Source of the DNA: Anisus vortex
Taxonomy: Eukaryota; Mollusca; Gastropoda; Planorbidae
Reading direction: 5' to 3'
DNA: 64,000 nt
NCBI GenBank assembly: GCA_949126835.1
Contig: OX421497.1
Location: forward strand, 4,147,024-4,211,023
Below, in pieces: positions 29,640 to 41,959 of this stretch (positions are counted from its first letter, which is position 1; each line of letters begins with the position of its first letter). Position numbers and translations under genes: made by a program. Under the pieces are notes generated by a model, which did not search any database, was not told the origin of the DNA, and saw only the letters and a program-made list of their open reading frames with translations.

Positions 29640-29790
29640 TATATCAAATTTTTCTACTTACTAAATTACTAAATTATTGCTTACAAAATTATTTACTTAC
29701 TTATTTTACATAGGGCTACTTACTAGCTCACTTACTTACAATACGTATAAACTAACTTACTGACTAACTAACTTACTGACTAAGCAAGGA
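29640..29790. repeat. Degenerate ACTTACTGACTAACTA low-complexity tract
   Basis: About 150 bp of decayed tetranucleotide repeats (CTTA, ACTA, TACT) of apparently common origin. Confidence 0.65.
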
Positions 29791-30650
29791 ACTCATTCAG
29801 TTGAACGATAGGGAACCAAATGTCTAGGTCCAACATGCTTTGATTGTTGTGTATATTAACTGTTTTTGGTGGGAGGGATGGGGTAGGGTCGGGAAACGGA
29901 TAATCCTTCTCCATGGATGTGGTGGATTAATTTCCGGAAAAGAGGAAGAAAAATAAAGAATAAATGACTGTTGAATAAAAAGAAATGGGAGGGAGGGGGG
30001 TGTTGTTGACAATGGCGATAAACTATCGTTGCGAGAACTCTAAGCAGTTGATATTTTGTGCACACACCAACACACACATACACGAGCATGTGAACAAACA
30101 CAATACAGAGCATATTGTGTGGGGCGGGGGTGGGGGTGGGGTGGAAGCCTGTAGGTTTTGAACAATGAAACTGCTCCAAGCACTTGTCTTCCGTTCCAGT
30201 GATTCCCCCCGACCACCTTTGGTGGCTTTGCTTCAAATTTGAAATACCAGCTGGGCGTCACAGCGGGCAGAGAGTGGGGAGTGGGGTGGGGAGGTTAAAG
30301 CTTCCCTGTCTACTTAAAACTAATTGAACATTCAAATTGGGATAAGGAGCTGAAAAGAATTGCTTAAACCCGCGTACAAAAAGATGGACAACTTGCCGAC
30401 CATATTTCTTTTTATTTGAGTGATTTCCCTTTACAGTTACGCACTCTCCCCCCTCCCCGGGGGACCCTTTCCACCCCATCCCCGTCACCCGTGTCCTTTC
30501 TCCTTCCGACTTTATTTTACTTCAATCTGTTTCAAGGATTTGGACTTGAGTTAAATGAGTTAAAATGTCAAAATATTTATGGTATCAATCGATGTTGTCG
30601 TTGAACTGTATGTTTTGTTTGGCTCACACAATGAAATGTAAGAATATTTG
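29791..30650. other. Intergenic, C/G-homopolymer rich, no gene seen
   Basis: Several G and C runs (GGGGCGGGGGTGGGGGTGGGG near 30121) and overlapping frames on the minus strand with composition set by those runs. Nothing recognisable. Confidence 0.4.
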
Positions 30651-30656
30651 GGAGGG

Positions 30657-30875
30657 GGGGGTGTGCACGATGGCTGGTGTACCAGAAGGTCCCGGGTTCG
30701 AAACCCGGGCCAAGGCTAGGATTTGTTTTCGGATCTGGAGGGTGTCCTTGCATTGGGGTAAAAGTAAAGGCGGCTGGACATTATACTGGTCACATTATCC
30801 CCATTGTACGCTGCTTCACCGGCCCTATGGATCAATTTGATCCTAAGGGATAATTTACTTTACTACTCCGTCCCC
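30657..30875 (+). repeat. tRNA-derived SINE, family A
   Basis: Head GGTGTACCAGAAGGTCCCGG with B box GGTTCGAAACC (30697-30707). The body is GGAGGGTGTCC, AAGGCGGCTGGAC and ACGCTGCTTCACCGGCCC, with tail TAATTTACTTTACT. Confidence 0.82.
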
Positions 30876-30999
30876 TCCCCAACTACAGACATCGACTCCA
30901 AAACTTTTTTTTGTTCATTTATTTAAAATTAGTTTCTATACCAGCGCCACAAAGACCAGTTCTGTTTATTGATTAAAATTACTTTCGTATTACTCATCT

Positions 31000-31312
31000 C
31001 TTATATTACAGACGCTCCTCCTATAAATAAGATTATTGCTCATCCATGGTCTGAGTCTAGTCTTGAAGTTTGATTACTGTTTTAAATTATAGTAATTAAG
31101 TTATTGTTTTTTTCTGGTTTGTTCAGGCAACCCATTCCATGCCCGGATGACACTCAGGAAGACATATATACATTTGTTCTTGCATAAGTGATATGAAAAG
31201 TGTTTTGTCCTTAGGTTATTTTTATCTGAGCATTGCAACAGGTTGTTATTGTGTTGTATTTCTAACATATAATTTAATACCTTATATTTACTCATAACTA
31301 ATAACTAGATTA
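31000..31312 (-). mobile_element. LINE family 1, 3' end
   Basis: The minus-strand frame 31101-31295 ends VIRAWNGLPEQTRKKQ, then the family 3' UTR with GATGAGCAATAATC and a short tail. It is 5' truncated. Confidence 0.78.
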
Positions 31313-32838
31313 GTAAAATTGTAGTTTTCACTTGGTTCTAAATATTCTACGCAACAGCTGGCATATGAACCCACTCAAGTAGGGCCTACATGTCAAAGGC
31401 AACAATCAGAAACACATAAACAATTTAAAAACATAAAACATAAAATGACTCGGTGATTGAGAATGTATTATGACAGCAAGTCACATGATAAAATATGAAT
31501 GGCCACCAATCAACCGTTTTATCACTTACACCGTCGGAAGTCGCCGGCCCTTAGTCTTTGTAAACCGTCTTTCTCATCGGCTGGGAATCGGATTTTCCCC
31601 ATTGCGCTCAATCAAGGTATAATTGTGTCATTGAAAAAAAGAAAACGGAACTTCACCGGCGTTGCGTTCGGGATTATCCGATTCACGCAGACTTTGAATG
31701 ATTCATACTCAACATATAGTCGCCGTTCTCTCGCCGACAAAATGTTTGAAGTTGAGGATTAAAATGTTTTGCAATTATTTACATACGGCTCACTAAGACC
31801 AGAAACGAATATTCTGGATAACGGCGAGACATGCGCAGAATTAATGGAGACAACGAAATAAAGTAAGCACATTGTCAGATATAGAAAAAAGTCAACTTAA
31901 CGAAACGACGGCTGCTCAAGAAAGTGACCTAATTGTCCGAAGGGAATGACTCATTGATGTATGAGAGATTAATGACACAATGCTGTACAAACTTTCTCGG
32001 TCTTGTGACCAGTAGAGTAACCATGGTTACAAGGTAAATGGAGGGTGGGGGAGGGGTGTAGCGAAATAGTGCAAGATGCGGATAAGGGGGGGGGGGGTAG
32101 GGGCAAACTATCGTTTATCTAATTATAAAAAGTTAAAACATAGATATATGGTTAAAACTTCAACAAAATTGATGGATTCAATATTTAAAGTTATTTATAA
32201 AGCTTCTGTTTTATAATTGTGAAAACTTCGCTATGTAGCAACTAATTTAGGCATACTGTTGAGCAGTTCATAGGCTTTTAAACCACTGAGCTATATATTC
32301 ATGGATTGCTCAATCACTTTAGTTTGTCGAGGAAAATGCAGACTTTTATTTATAGATAAGTTTTACCCTAGTAAGATGGCCGATTTGACACTGACATACA
32401 TAAAATTAAATTAAAAGGCATCTACATTAGTGAGCGACTGACACCTACAATATTTTTATTACACTTTTATGGAATTTTTTTCGTCCATGAGTATAACCCC
32501 GAGTGACGAATTAACTAAAATACATGTATAAGTGTAAATAATACAATACTTACTAAAAAAAATATTTAGGCTATATAATCAATGTAGAAAGATCAACAAC
32601 CATTTTCTTGAGTTCATTTTCATGGACGCATTTCCGGAAAGTGTTTAAATCAAAAGAACATATTTATTTTTACAAAGTAGTAAATAATAAAATGTACAAT
32701 ACAAATAAAAGAAAAGCGAATTTTCATAAAATGGACAATTAGTAAAATTATAAAGGTAAAGAATAGTTCTCATACTAGTAAGTACTGTAGGCTAAGTATA
32801 TTAGTGCATCACAAATGATAAAGAAAAAAAGAGATTCG
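31313..32838. other. Intergenic with one unassigned open frame
   Basis: 31499-31762 on the plus strand is an 87-codon frame (MATNQPFYHLHRRKSP...) in a locally GC-richer patch. It has no recognisable motif or splice context. 32030-32100 is G-rich with a 13-base G run. No gene is claimed. Confidence 0.35.
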
Positions 32839-32844
32839 TTTATC

Positions 32845-33075
32845 TTATCTTATCTTATACATTGCAGACGCTCCTTCTATAAAGAAGATTATTGCGTCCT
32901 ACGCTCATCCGTGGTCCGAGTCTAGTCTTGCATTTTTATTAATGTTTTAAATGATGTTAAGTTATTGGTTTTCCTGGTTTGTTCAGGCAACCCATTCCAT
33001 GCCCGAATGCCACTCGGGAAGAAAGAGTACTTATATGCTTTGTTCTCGCATAACGTAACTAGTGGTTATGCCCTT
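32845..33075 (-). mobile_element. LINE family 1, 3' end
   Basis: Contains GATTATTGCGTCCTACGCTC (complement of the family 3' UTR), CAGGCAACCCATTCCATGCC (complement of the GMEWVA-type coding end) and the TTATCTTATCTTATAC tail. Confidence 0.8.
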
Positions 33076-33374
33076 CAAGAAAAAAAAAAAAAAACAATAT
33101 TACAATAAAAAAACTGTAGTGAGAACGTTTTTTCGGTATTTAGTTTTTTGTTCTTTTTTAAAACAATAAAAGTAAATAATTTTTTTTTAAAGTAGATAAA
33201 TAATAGTCCAGAAAAACACATTTTGAATCGACATAATTCTGAAAATTTTTGTTTTCTGTCGCTCCAGTTTATAACCTTAACATAATTTGTGTTGCGTTTA
33301 TAAAATTTCTGTATCTAACTTTTATGCCAATTTGTCAAACGGCCTTTGAGTCTATAGAGAACAAACATATAACA

Positions 33375-33378
<4 letters not shown>

Positions 33379-33446
<68 letters not shown>
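33379..33446. repeat. (TA)n microsatellite, ~34 units
   Basis: Uninterrupted TA repeat. It creates the IYIYIY frame on the minus strand. Confidence 0.98.
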
Positions 33447-33447
<1 letters not shown>

Positions 33448-33449
33448 CA

Positions 33450-34550
33450 AACTTACGGTACTGATAAATAGGTCTACGTTTACTAACAAGGAAGTAAAAT
33501 AAAAAAGTAGGTCACAAATAGTAAAGAAAAAAGATAGTAAATGTAATAACATTTAAAAAAAATAAGTAAAATAGTGAATAGATAGAGTCTAACAAAGTAA
33601 AAAAAAAATTTAAAAAAAATTAAAATGAAATATTTTTTTAAAATATAGGCCAATGCAAAAATATAAAAAAATAGAATTAGTACAAAGAGAATTTGGCCTT
33701 TTTTTTTATATTCCTCCGAGCCATACCGCAATATTTCATCTTGTCAACGGATGCCACTAGTTAAATAAGTACTGCTGTATATATTGTATATTATTTGCCT
33801 GCACGAATCATATTTCAACATCTCGGTTTGAATATTTAGTCTTCTTTCTAAAGAAAAAACTCCAATGCTTATATAGTAAAAAAAAAAAAAAACTTGAACT
33901 TTTAAACATATGAATCAAATCATCTTGTTCGGTGACTAGAACTTTTATAATGGAGCGTGACTTTACAAACCCTTTTTTTATTAAGCCTAAATATTTTTCA
34001 TGTTATACATTTTGCACCAAAACTGAATTTAAGAGTCAAATATCATTTTCTGCCCTCCCCCTTTTTCCGATACAACAAGTAGGCCTACGTAACTGTTCTA
34101 TAGTATATAGATTTTATTATTTAAAAAAAAAGTAGGTTATTGTTATCGCGAATGTGGTACACATATGAAAAGTAAGACTGTTGAAAAAAGCTTTTTACAA
34201 ACGGGGGGGGGGGGGCACTTAGCTCCCCTCATTTCCCCCCAAACTTGTGGCTTTGACCCTGCCCAGATCCCATGGAATAACAATGCATGCCTGATTTGTT
34301 TCACTTAGCAAGAAAATGAAATGGAAAAAAAAAAATTCACTAATTATAAAATAGGTCTAAATGGCATTTCAGTAAATCATGAACTTTGGTAACTTATTGT
34401 GCTAAGATGCTCAATAATTCATTATAGGAATTTTATTTATGATTTTATTAATCAAATAAAATCTTAAATTGATTTGACAAATGAGCTAGTTTTAAAAAAA
34501 ATATGATGTTTTGTTTTAGAAGTTTATATTGCGCATTTTTAAATAATATA
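33450..34550. other. Intergenic AT-rich sequence, no gene seen
   Basis: Long A/T runs and a 13-base G run near 34204. Frames are compositional. Confidence 0.4.
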
Positions 34551-34554
34551 TAAT

Positions 34555-35185
34555 ACAAGCTATATTGCCCTGCGTTACCCGGGGGGGGGGGGGGGACAAA
34601 TTACATGAAATATAATTTTAGCTGAAAAAATTTGAGAAAGGAATTTAAAATAAATATTGTAATTGTAATCGGGTTGAAAATAGGCAAGTCTTTTTATTTA
34701 ACAAAATGTTAGCACTATCCCCGGATGAGAGTTGAACACCCACCTATCGCATGCGTCTAAAGCAGGGGTCGGGAACCTATGGCTCGCGAGCCAGATGTGG
34801 CTCTATTGATGGCTGCATCTGGCTCGCAGACAAATGTTCGATTATAAAAAAATAATTCCTTAGACTACATATTAATTGCATATCAATATTTCATTCTACA
34901 AATGAGCTAAAGTCTACAGCAGCTCTGCATCAGAAGTGGTAAAAGAGATAAACTCGCTGACCTAAAAGTAAAAGACAGAAAAATAGCAACCCTGCATTCA
35001 TTGTAATTAAAGGGAAATTCACTTGAATTTTTATTTTAAAAAATGGCAGTCGGATGCCCTAACGACTCAGCCGGAAGCGAGGTCGCAAAAGTAAAATATG
35101 AGACAGTAAAGTCAAATGCCTTTAAATTAACCAATAGGGGTTGGAATCCACACACACAGTCTACTTTATATATAGAGATATTCTA
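34555..35185. repeat. Dispersed repeat, family C, copy 2, with nested insertions
   Basis: Shares both ends with 28617-28895. It is interrupted by a minus-strand tRNA-like SINE head (CATGCGTCTAAAG...CGGATGCCCTAACGACTCAGCC, about 34715-34764 and 35045-35085). That head is in turn split near 34764 by a hAT-like terminus CAGGGGTCGGGAACC followed by GGCTCGCGAGCC. I could not find the far terminus of the last insert. Confidence 0.5.
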
Positions 35186-35404
35186 ATAACAGGTTTTAAA
35201 TGAAATATATTATCTATAAACTATAAAACACATATCCTAAACTGCACGTTTTATATAATGAACCTTTTTTTAAAAACTATTGCTGTATATGCATATCATA
35301 AAATATCTTTTTTGATGGTATTGTTTGATCCCTACCGCTTTCCTTCAACACAATATTAAACCATTTAAATAAAGGGCTGCAACTCCAAAAAAGTTTTACT
35401 CACA

Positions 35405-35405
35405 A

Positions 35406-35438
<33 letters not shown>

Positions 35439-35455
35439 CATATTATATATATATA
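35405..35455. repeat. TA-rich microsatellite
   Basis: Interrupted (TA)n of about 50 bp. Confidence 0.85.
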
Positions 35456-35459
35456 AATA

Positions 35460-35700
35460 TAAAGAAACAGAACTAAAACGATGGAAATCGAAATAATTAC
35501 GAAAAAAACAGAACTTAATATAAAAAACAGAGTTAAATATAAAAAACAGAACTAAAAAAGACAGAAACAGAACTAAAAATAAAGAAACAGAACTAAAAAC
35601 GTAAAAACAGAACTAAACAGATAGATACAGAATTAGAGATCTAAATGGAAAGAAACAGAGCTAAATTAAAACGAAAAAAAAAACAGAACTAAATGACAAG
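35460..35700. repeat. Irregularly spaced ACAGAACTAAA motif cluster
   Basis: About ten copies of ACAGAACTAAA or near variants spaced 15-45 bp apart, separated by A-rich filler. It looks like a decayed tandem repeat. Confidence 0.7.
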
Positions 35701-36864
35701 AAAGCGAACTAATTAGGTTGAAACGATGAAAAGGTTTTGACAAAACAGTCCATCCACAATTTTTAAAATATCGTTAATAGATGATAGAAACGCAAAATAA
35801 ATTAAAAAAAAAAATAAAAAATTGACAGACAATAACTTGATCTAGTACAATAGATACACAAAATAGACTAGATCTATATGAAACCGACTTGGTCAATTAG
35901 ATACGTAATTAAATAAATAGAAAATCATACAACTATTATTCAATAAAAAAAATAACCCTATAACAAAATAGAATTACTGCAAATTCAAAAGTCAAAAGTT
36001 CAATTCGCGTCATCCGGTAACGCTGACAACACCAGCCGACGTAACAAAAGACTACCCCCATAACCCTTGTGTGTATTTAAAAGTTATCGCGTCCCGTGTC
36101 ATCGTGACATCAACGACATGTTATAGTATAATATATCTAGACGTTTGCAACCCCAGGGCGTGACTCCATTTGTCTTTGTGCAATGTTGTTGTTTTGTTTT
36201 TTTTCAGTTGCACGGGTCACGAGACACATTTTTACCCCGGCAAGGATTCTAAGCGTAATATAGGTGTGAGTTACGACTAGTGTTACTAAACGTTACGACT
36301 AGTGTTACTATACGACACGACTAGTGTTAGGCCGACTGCGGCCCAGGCATGTCAACAGATCTAACTTCAAAGGTTGTCTGCAAATAATGCCCTAGTTGAA
36401 ATCTCTCTCTCTCTCTCTCCTTCATTTCATCTTTCAAATTCCCCCCCTCTCTCTCTCTCCTTCTATATCCCGCACTCTAGATCTCCTTATTTCTCTCTCG
36501 CCCTCTTTCCCCATTCCCCCCTCTCTCTCCCTGTGTTTATCCCTCTCCATCCGCTCTCTTCCTCTCATATGTCATTACTTCCTCCCCAACCTCCATCACT
36601 CCCTGTCTCCTCTTCTTGAACTCACCATCTTTGTCTTCCTCTTCTTCTCTCTTACTATACTACTTTCGCCTCCCACCCTCTCTCTTTATCTATGTGTCTC
36701 CTCCCCCAGGGCGCCAGCAACTGTAGGTTTGGCCCTTCACACAGAACAAGAACCATTCAGAAGATACGGGGAGACTCAGTCTGCGTGGCCTATATTATAA
36801 CAGCAATGTAAAAATAATTAATTTGAGCGGCCATTGAAGGTTAATATAACCATTGCAAGAAAGC
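35701..36864. other. Intergenic; CT-rich tract and a triplicated motif
   Basis: 36272-36332 holds three copies of ACGACTAGTGTTA(CTA), about 23 bp apart. 36395-36720 is a 300-bp pyrimidine-rich strand with (TC)n stretches that opens frames in two registers. No gene is supported. Confidence 0.5.
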
Positions 36865-37188
36865 CAGGTCCGCATTTAGGATTGTGGGGGCCCTGTTCCC
36901 AAATTAATGTGGGGGCCCTTCATGTCCTAGCGCCTGCCTTCCACATATATCAGAAAATTGCATTTAATTCATGTTACATAAAATCATAAATGTTATGTTG
37001 CGCTTAGCTTGGTTGGACTGGAGCGCTTAAAAAAAATTGTAAAGGAATGAATGAATTTTACTTTACATTTTCAACGAAAGAATGAGGATGTCACTAACAA
37101 ATTTTTTTTTTGGGATGTATGGGGGCCCCTTTTGTGTGGGAGCCCCTGTTCCAAAGGAACATGTGGAACATGCCCAAATACGCCACTG
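36865..37188. mobile_element. 324-bp hAT-type MITE with 8-bp target duplication (7/8)
   Basis: Left end CAGGTCCGCATTTAGG, reversed right end CAGTGGCGTATTTGGG. The flanks are AAGAAAGC (36857-36864) and AAGAGAGC (37189-37196). The body has the paired words GTGGGGGCCC and GGGGGCCCC. Confidence 0.78.
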
Positions 37189-37263
37189 AAGAGAGCTGGC
37201 CATTGCAGATCAATTTAACTAATGCAAGAGAGCTGGCCAGCTCATTGATCAGTACATACGAAG

Positions 37264-37704
37264 AGATTGTTTACTCATAGACTATAATATACATGGACCG
37301 CTTGCTTTAATATTTCTGCTATATGATGACTCAAAACACTGATATCCCGATTTGTAATATACTTTGCACTTCCGTTTTATTGAATCGCTTTGGTTTTCTC
37401 AATGAAAAATTAAAATCGAAAGTAGTACAGAGCGGAAACATTTATAGATCAGTTTTGTGTGCACACGGAAAAAGAACATAAGCTCTAAAAATAGAGCAAG
37501 CGGTCCATCTTATTATAGTCAATGATAATAGGATTAATTATATTAATAGGCCTACAAGTATTCATTTAAAGTCGAAAAAAATGCGATTAAATAAAATGGA
37601 ACTTGTATTACAAATACTTCATTTAGAATCGGGAATTGCAAAAAAACAGAAGATAATAGCATACAAAACTAAAGCAAGCGGTCCATGTATATTATAGTCT
37701 ATGG
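37264..37704. mobile_element. Palindromic MITE, family A, second copy
   Basis: Both ends are ATAGACTATAATATACATGG. It contains the whole sequence of 4464-4980 in reverse order, including GAGCAAGCGGTCCATCTTAT in the middle. Confidence 0.8.
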
Positions 37705-37907
37705 TTTACTTTAATTTAGAATAGTTTTGTTAACATATAGTTCTATTCACATAAGTCCCCAATTAACCCTTGCAAGTCTGCAAATATTTCTTTCTTTTTT
37801 TTTTTAAGAAGCCAAGTCGCCCAATCTGTGTTATCCTCCTCCCTCCCTCCCTCCCCCTCCACTTGGATTTGCGTCTAAATTCCTCGGTTGGTTTCGAGTT
37901 ACGCATT

Positions 37908-38667
37908 GACAAGTCTTAACGTGGTATGCATGCATAAAAGTTCACAAGAAAAAAACATTTCCGGTCGAATTCGATCACATTATAAAAAAAACATGTCTGC
38001 CATGTGTGCTATGTAACTGGTTGTAGGCTACGAAAATATGTAGAGAATTAAATTTTATTTTATTTCCAAAAAGATGGCGCCAAAAGAAAACGATGGATTG
38101 TGAATGTCAGATTTGAAGAATCACCTATTTATAATCCCAAACTAATTGCTTGATGCAAAAGAATTTTCGTGTTGTTGTTTTTTTATGAATTTCCGCAATT
38201 AATATTGAGTTGTTATCACATGCGCTTAACCGGCAGCAGTGAAACCTCTCACAGATTAATAGTCTTCTAGAGCGCACTGAGCATGCTAATATAGCATGGA
38301 TAGAAGCGCTATATAAATTCCCATTACCATTATAAATTACCATTACCATTACCATTGTGTTTTTTTAATTACCAAGGACGCAACTCTTGACTAACTTATT
38401 TTATAAATCAAAAGCTAAATTTAACTAACACTATGAGTATTAATTATCGCCTACTCACTTTTGATGTTAAAAACGGATTCCTCATAACTAATATTGTAGC
38501 CGTTGTATATTTCTAAAAGACCAGAACTGGCTGCCGATGTTGAAATCAATTGTCAAACAGTACCAAAAGCATGGTTTTTATTTACGAAAATGGCGGTAAA
38601 TTTCACCGGAAGTTCACGCTCATTCCAGTTCAAAAGATCATACCAAATTAAGACTTGCCCATAGAAC
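37908..38667. mobile_element. TIR element, family B, copy 1
   Basis: Ends TTGACAAGTCTTAACG on the left and, reversed, GGGCAAGTCTTAATTTGG on the right. It is present in inverted orientation at 47730-48353. It carries an insertion of a LINE tail at 38262-38356. AAGATGGCGCC lies near its left part. There is no coding capacity. Confidence 0.75.
38262..38356 (+). mobile_element. LINE family 2 3' tail inserted in family B element
   Basis: AGCGCACTGAGCATGCTAAT, TAGCATGGATAGAAGCGC and an (ATTACC)n tail, absent from the sister copy at 47730-48353. Confidence 0.65.
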
Positions 38668-38871
38668 AAACATTAAAACAGACACACACAATTACTATTG
38701 TTTGATGACCAGCTCATAACGTTGCGCGAACTAGCAGTTTGTTGATCTGTTAAAAAACAACAACCACGTGTTTTCTTCTATTTATAAAGTAGACTGGGTT
38801 TAAAGTACTAAACTCTAATTAGAACTATAGCCTATAGCCAAAACTCTCGCTCTTAAAAAATGTATTTCTTT

Positions 38872-39395
38872 AAACAAGAAAACCGTAAAAACGAAGTTTT
38901 CATTATACTCCCTTTATTTGCAAACTAAGTTTACCATCAGGTAATGAAATAATTTAGAAGAAATATTTTTGTTTAGTCTTCTTAGGTAGGGCCTATTGGA
39001 TATTATTGGCTCACTACAAAACTAAAATTTCGAATTGGTAATGTCGGCAAATACATATCTAATTATAACGATTGCGCATTTTTTTAAAATGTGTGAAGCA
39101 TATTTTTTTTTCTACATTTTTGCGCCGAAAAACTATAAAAAGTTGCACTGGCATATCTCTTATACTTTCCTTTTAAGAAATGAATATTGTCATAAGTGTA
39201 GTATTATTAAGTTGTTTGAACTGAAAATTTGATAGGATGTATTGTTAGTCGGGGCAAGTCTGCTATCCAAATTTCAGCTCGATCGGACCACGGGAAGTGG
39301 TCGAAAAATCGAAGCCAATTTTTGCACCACGATTGCAGACAGACAGACAGACAGACAGAAAATGCAACTTAAAATAAAGGAAGTAAAAAATAACA
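38872..39395 (-). mobile_element. CTGT-microsatellite element, single copy (reverse orientation)
   Basis: Reversed, it starts TTACTTCCTTTATTTTAAG and continues with (CTGT)5 and CGACCACTTCCCGTGGTCCG. It then has GAAAGTATAAG and ends AAATAAAGGGAGTATAATG and GGTTTTCTTG. It is the same unit as in the array 51271-53170. ACTCCCTTTATTT-like words at both ends are inverted. Confidence 0.82.
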
Positions 39396-39890
39396 GTCAT
39401 TGAAATATTAACAACAATAGAGAGGTGATGTAATCACTGATCTATATAGATATACATGGATTACCAAAGCTTCCATAAGACTGTTGATTGCGTTGTCCCC
39501 ACTGATCTATAAAAAGAATGGATAGCGCCTCCATATTAAATTTAGATGCGCCAAATATTGAAGCAAGAATTGTTTATACCATTTACACAATTCACTTCTC
39601 GATATAAGCGAGTTTCGGGAATAAGAAATATAATCTATAATTAGAGAAAATCTATACGATTTAAAAAGGAAGTCTTGAAATATATTTACAGGCCAGTGTT
39701 TAGGAAGTATAATCCTAGAGATAAGTGAAAGTCACGTGAACGCCTATTTATTTTCGCTTCAAAGATTGTTACTTCCGTGCCTAATCCTTTCTTTTTATAG
39801 ATCAAATGTTGGCCCATTCAAATATGGCGTCGACACTGACTCGACACGTATAATTTTGTTAATCTTCTCTTTGCTTCAATTGTGGTATTG
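39396..39890. other. Intergenic, no gene seen
   Basis: AT-rich; nothing recognised. Confidence 0.35.
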
Positions 39891-40125
39891 TAGGACACAT
39901 AGATCTAGTACTAATGTATATAATACACAAGAACCGTTGCATGTAAAGGCTCTTTCTCTCCCGAGTGGCATCCGGGCATGGAATGGGTTGCCTGAACAAA
40001 CAAGGAAAACCCAGTAACTTAACATCATTTAAAACACTAATCAAAATGCAAGACTAGACTCAGACCACGGATGAGAGTAGGACGCAATAATCTTCTTTAT
40101 AGAAAGAGCGGCTGTAATATGTACA
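39891..40125 (+). mobile_element. LINE family 1, 3' end
   Basis: Frame ending SLPSGIRAWNGLPEQTRKTQ, followed by GACCACGGATGAGAGTAGGA and AATCTTCTTTATAG. It is 5' truncated, and its tail is altered. Confidence 0.82.
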
Positions 40126-40440
40126 ATAATTAAAATATTTAAAATAATTTTCGGGAATAAATATGTATCCAAGTTGTTGTTCTGTCTAAAATAGAAAGTC
40201 TAGAGTTTTGTTTTGTCTGTCTATCTTTCCTTAGTTCTACCCAACTGTCGACATATCTCTTTAATTTGTCTATCAATCTATAATCATTCAATCAATCAAT
40301 CACACAATCTATCTATCAATCTATGTATGCTTCTATCGATCCATTATCTATTTATCTGTCTATATATAATCTATCGATCAATCCACCAATCAATAAAAAA
40401 AATATCTACCTATATGTCTGTTGGTCTCTTTCTGTCTCCC

Positions 40441-40451
40441 AATCTATCTAT

Positions 40452-40498
<47 letters not shown>

Positions 40499-40507
40499 CC
40501 TATCTAA

Positions 40508-40568
<61 letters not shown>

Positions 40569-40569
40569 C

Positions 40570-40612
<43 letters not shown>

Positions 40613-40629
40613 CATCCATCCATCCATCC

Positions 40630-40724
<95 letters not shown>

Positions 40725-40733
40725 CATCCATCC

Positions 40734-40783
<50 letters not shown>

Positions 40784-40789
40784 ATATCC

Positions 40790-40824
<35 letters not shown>

Positions 40825-40829
40825 CATCC

Positions 40830-40876
<47 letters not shown>

Positions 40877-40881
40877 CATCC

Positions 40882-40920
<39 letters not shown>

Positions 40921-40929
40921 CATCCATCC

Positions 40930-40964
<35 letters not shown>

Positions 40965-40973
40965 CATCCATCC

Positions 40974-41004
<31 letters not shown>

Positions 41005-41057
41005 CATCCATCCATCCATCTAATTATCTATCTATCTATCCATCCATCCATCCATCC

Positions 41058-41099
<42 letters not shown>

Positions 41100-41128
41100 A
41101 TATCCATCTATCTATCTATCTACATTTA
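40441..41128. repeat. ~690-bp TCTA/TCCA tetranucleotide satellite
   Basis: Long runs of TCTA interrupted about ten times by blocks of two to six TCCA units, so the array alternates two tetramers. The flanks on both sides carry degenerate versions (TCAATCTA, TCGATCAATC). The (YLSI)n and (IHPS)n frames are by-products. Confidence 0.98.
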
Positions 41129-41919
41129 TCTAAATATTTGTGTTATTTTTTTTTTTGGAAAGGAAACATAACATTTCTCAAGTACTAAAGATATGTGAAG
41201 TAATAATAATAGTAATAATAACCCATATTAACTTATAAAACTTTATATAATCTTATAATATTACAGACGCTCTTTCTATATAAAAGTTTTTAAAAAAAGA
41301 TTATAATCGATGATAAATGTTAGTGCCAACTGGAAGCCAATATAATTTATTATTATTATTTATTCTTGCTTCCAATCCAATATTTTCAACCCTCATATAA
41401 CTCAATAAAATATATTGCATCGTTTGTTTACTCCCCACTCCACCCTCACCCCTGTCCTATAGTTTAACAATTCAGTCCATCAAGGTATATGATATATAGG
41501 TCAGGTATTAAAAAGTACAACTGTGTTTTATTTTTTGAAAGAAAACAAAATATTTATCTTCCTTTTTGAAAGAAAACTAGGGTTGGAGGACGCCATCAGT
41601 GATTTCTGTGATGTCAGACATTTGCAATGGACGAAAGCGGTTCGAAAGACATTAGTGAAATATATGTGTATGGGATGTAGGCTGCGAAAAAGTGTGTGTG
41701 TGTGTGTGTGTGATACAGGTTTGGTAAACATATTCAAGGAAGATGTTGCTATCAATCTATCTTTCTTATGATTATTATCTCTCCACTATCTATCACTCGT
41801 ATCTATCTATCGATCTAATATCTATCTGTCACCTATCTATCATCTATTTGTTATCTATCTCTCATCTATCTAGCCTATATCTATCATCTATCTATAATCT
41901 ATTGTTTATCATCATCTTC

Positions 41920-41925
<6 letters not shown>
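41129..41925. other. Intergenic with small repeats
   Basis: A LINE family 1 tail fragment lies near 41240-41300 (minus strand). (TG)n is at 41693-41713 and degenerate TATC repeats at 41755-41920. No gene is supported. Confidence 0.45.

Positions 41926-41959
<34 letters not shown>

Noticed and set aside
31499..31762. Possible small gene of 87 codons
   Set aside because: No recognisable motif, no splice signals and no poly(A) context; kept only as an unassigned frame.
33352..33731. Hydrophobic minus-strand frames
   Set aside because: One translates the (TA)n microsatellite; the other is A/T-run composition.
36374..36800. Overlapping Ser/Leu/Pro-rich frames
   Set aside because: Both are readings of a 300-bp pyrimidine-rich low-complexity tract.
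40213..41171. Long plus-strand frames made of YLSI/IHPS repeats
   Set aside because: They translate a tetranucleotide satellite in several registers; no start context, splice sites or non-repeat domain.
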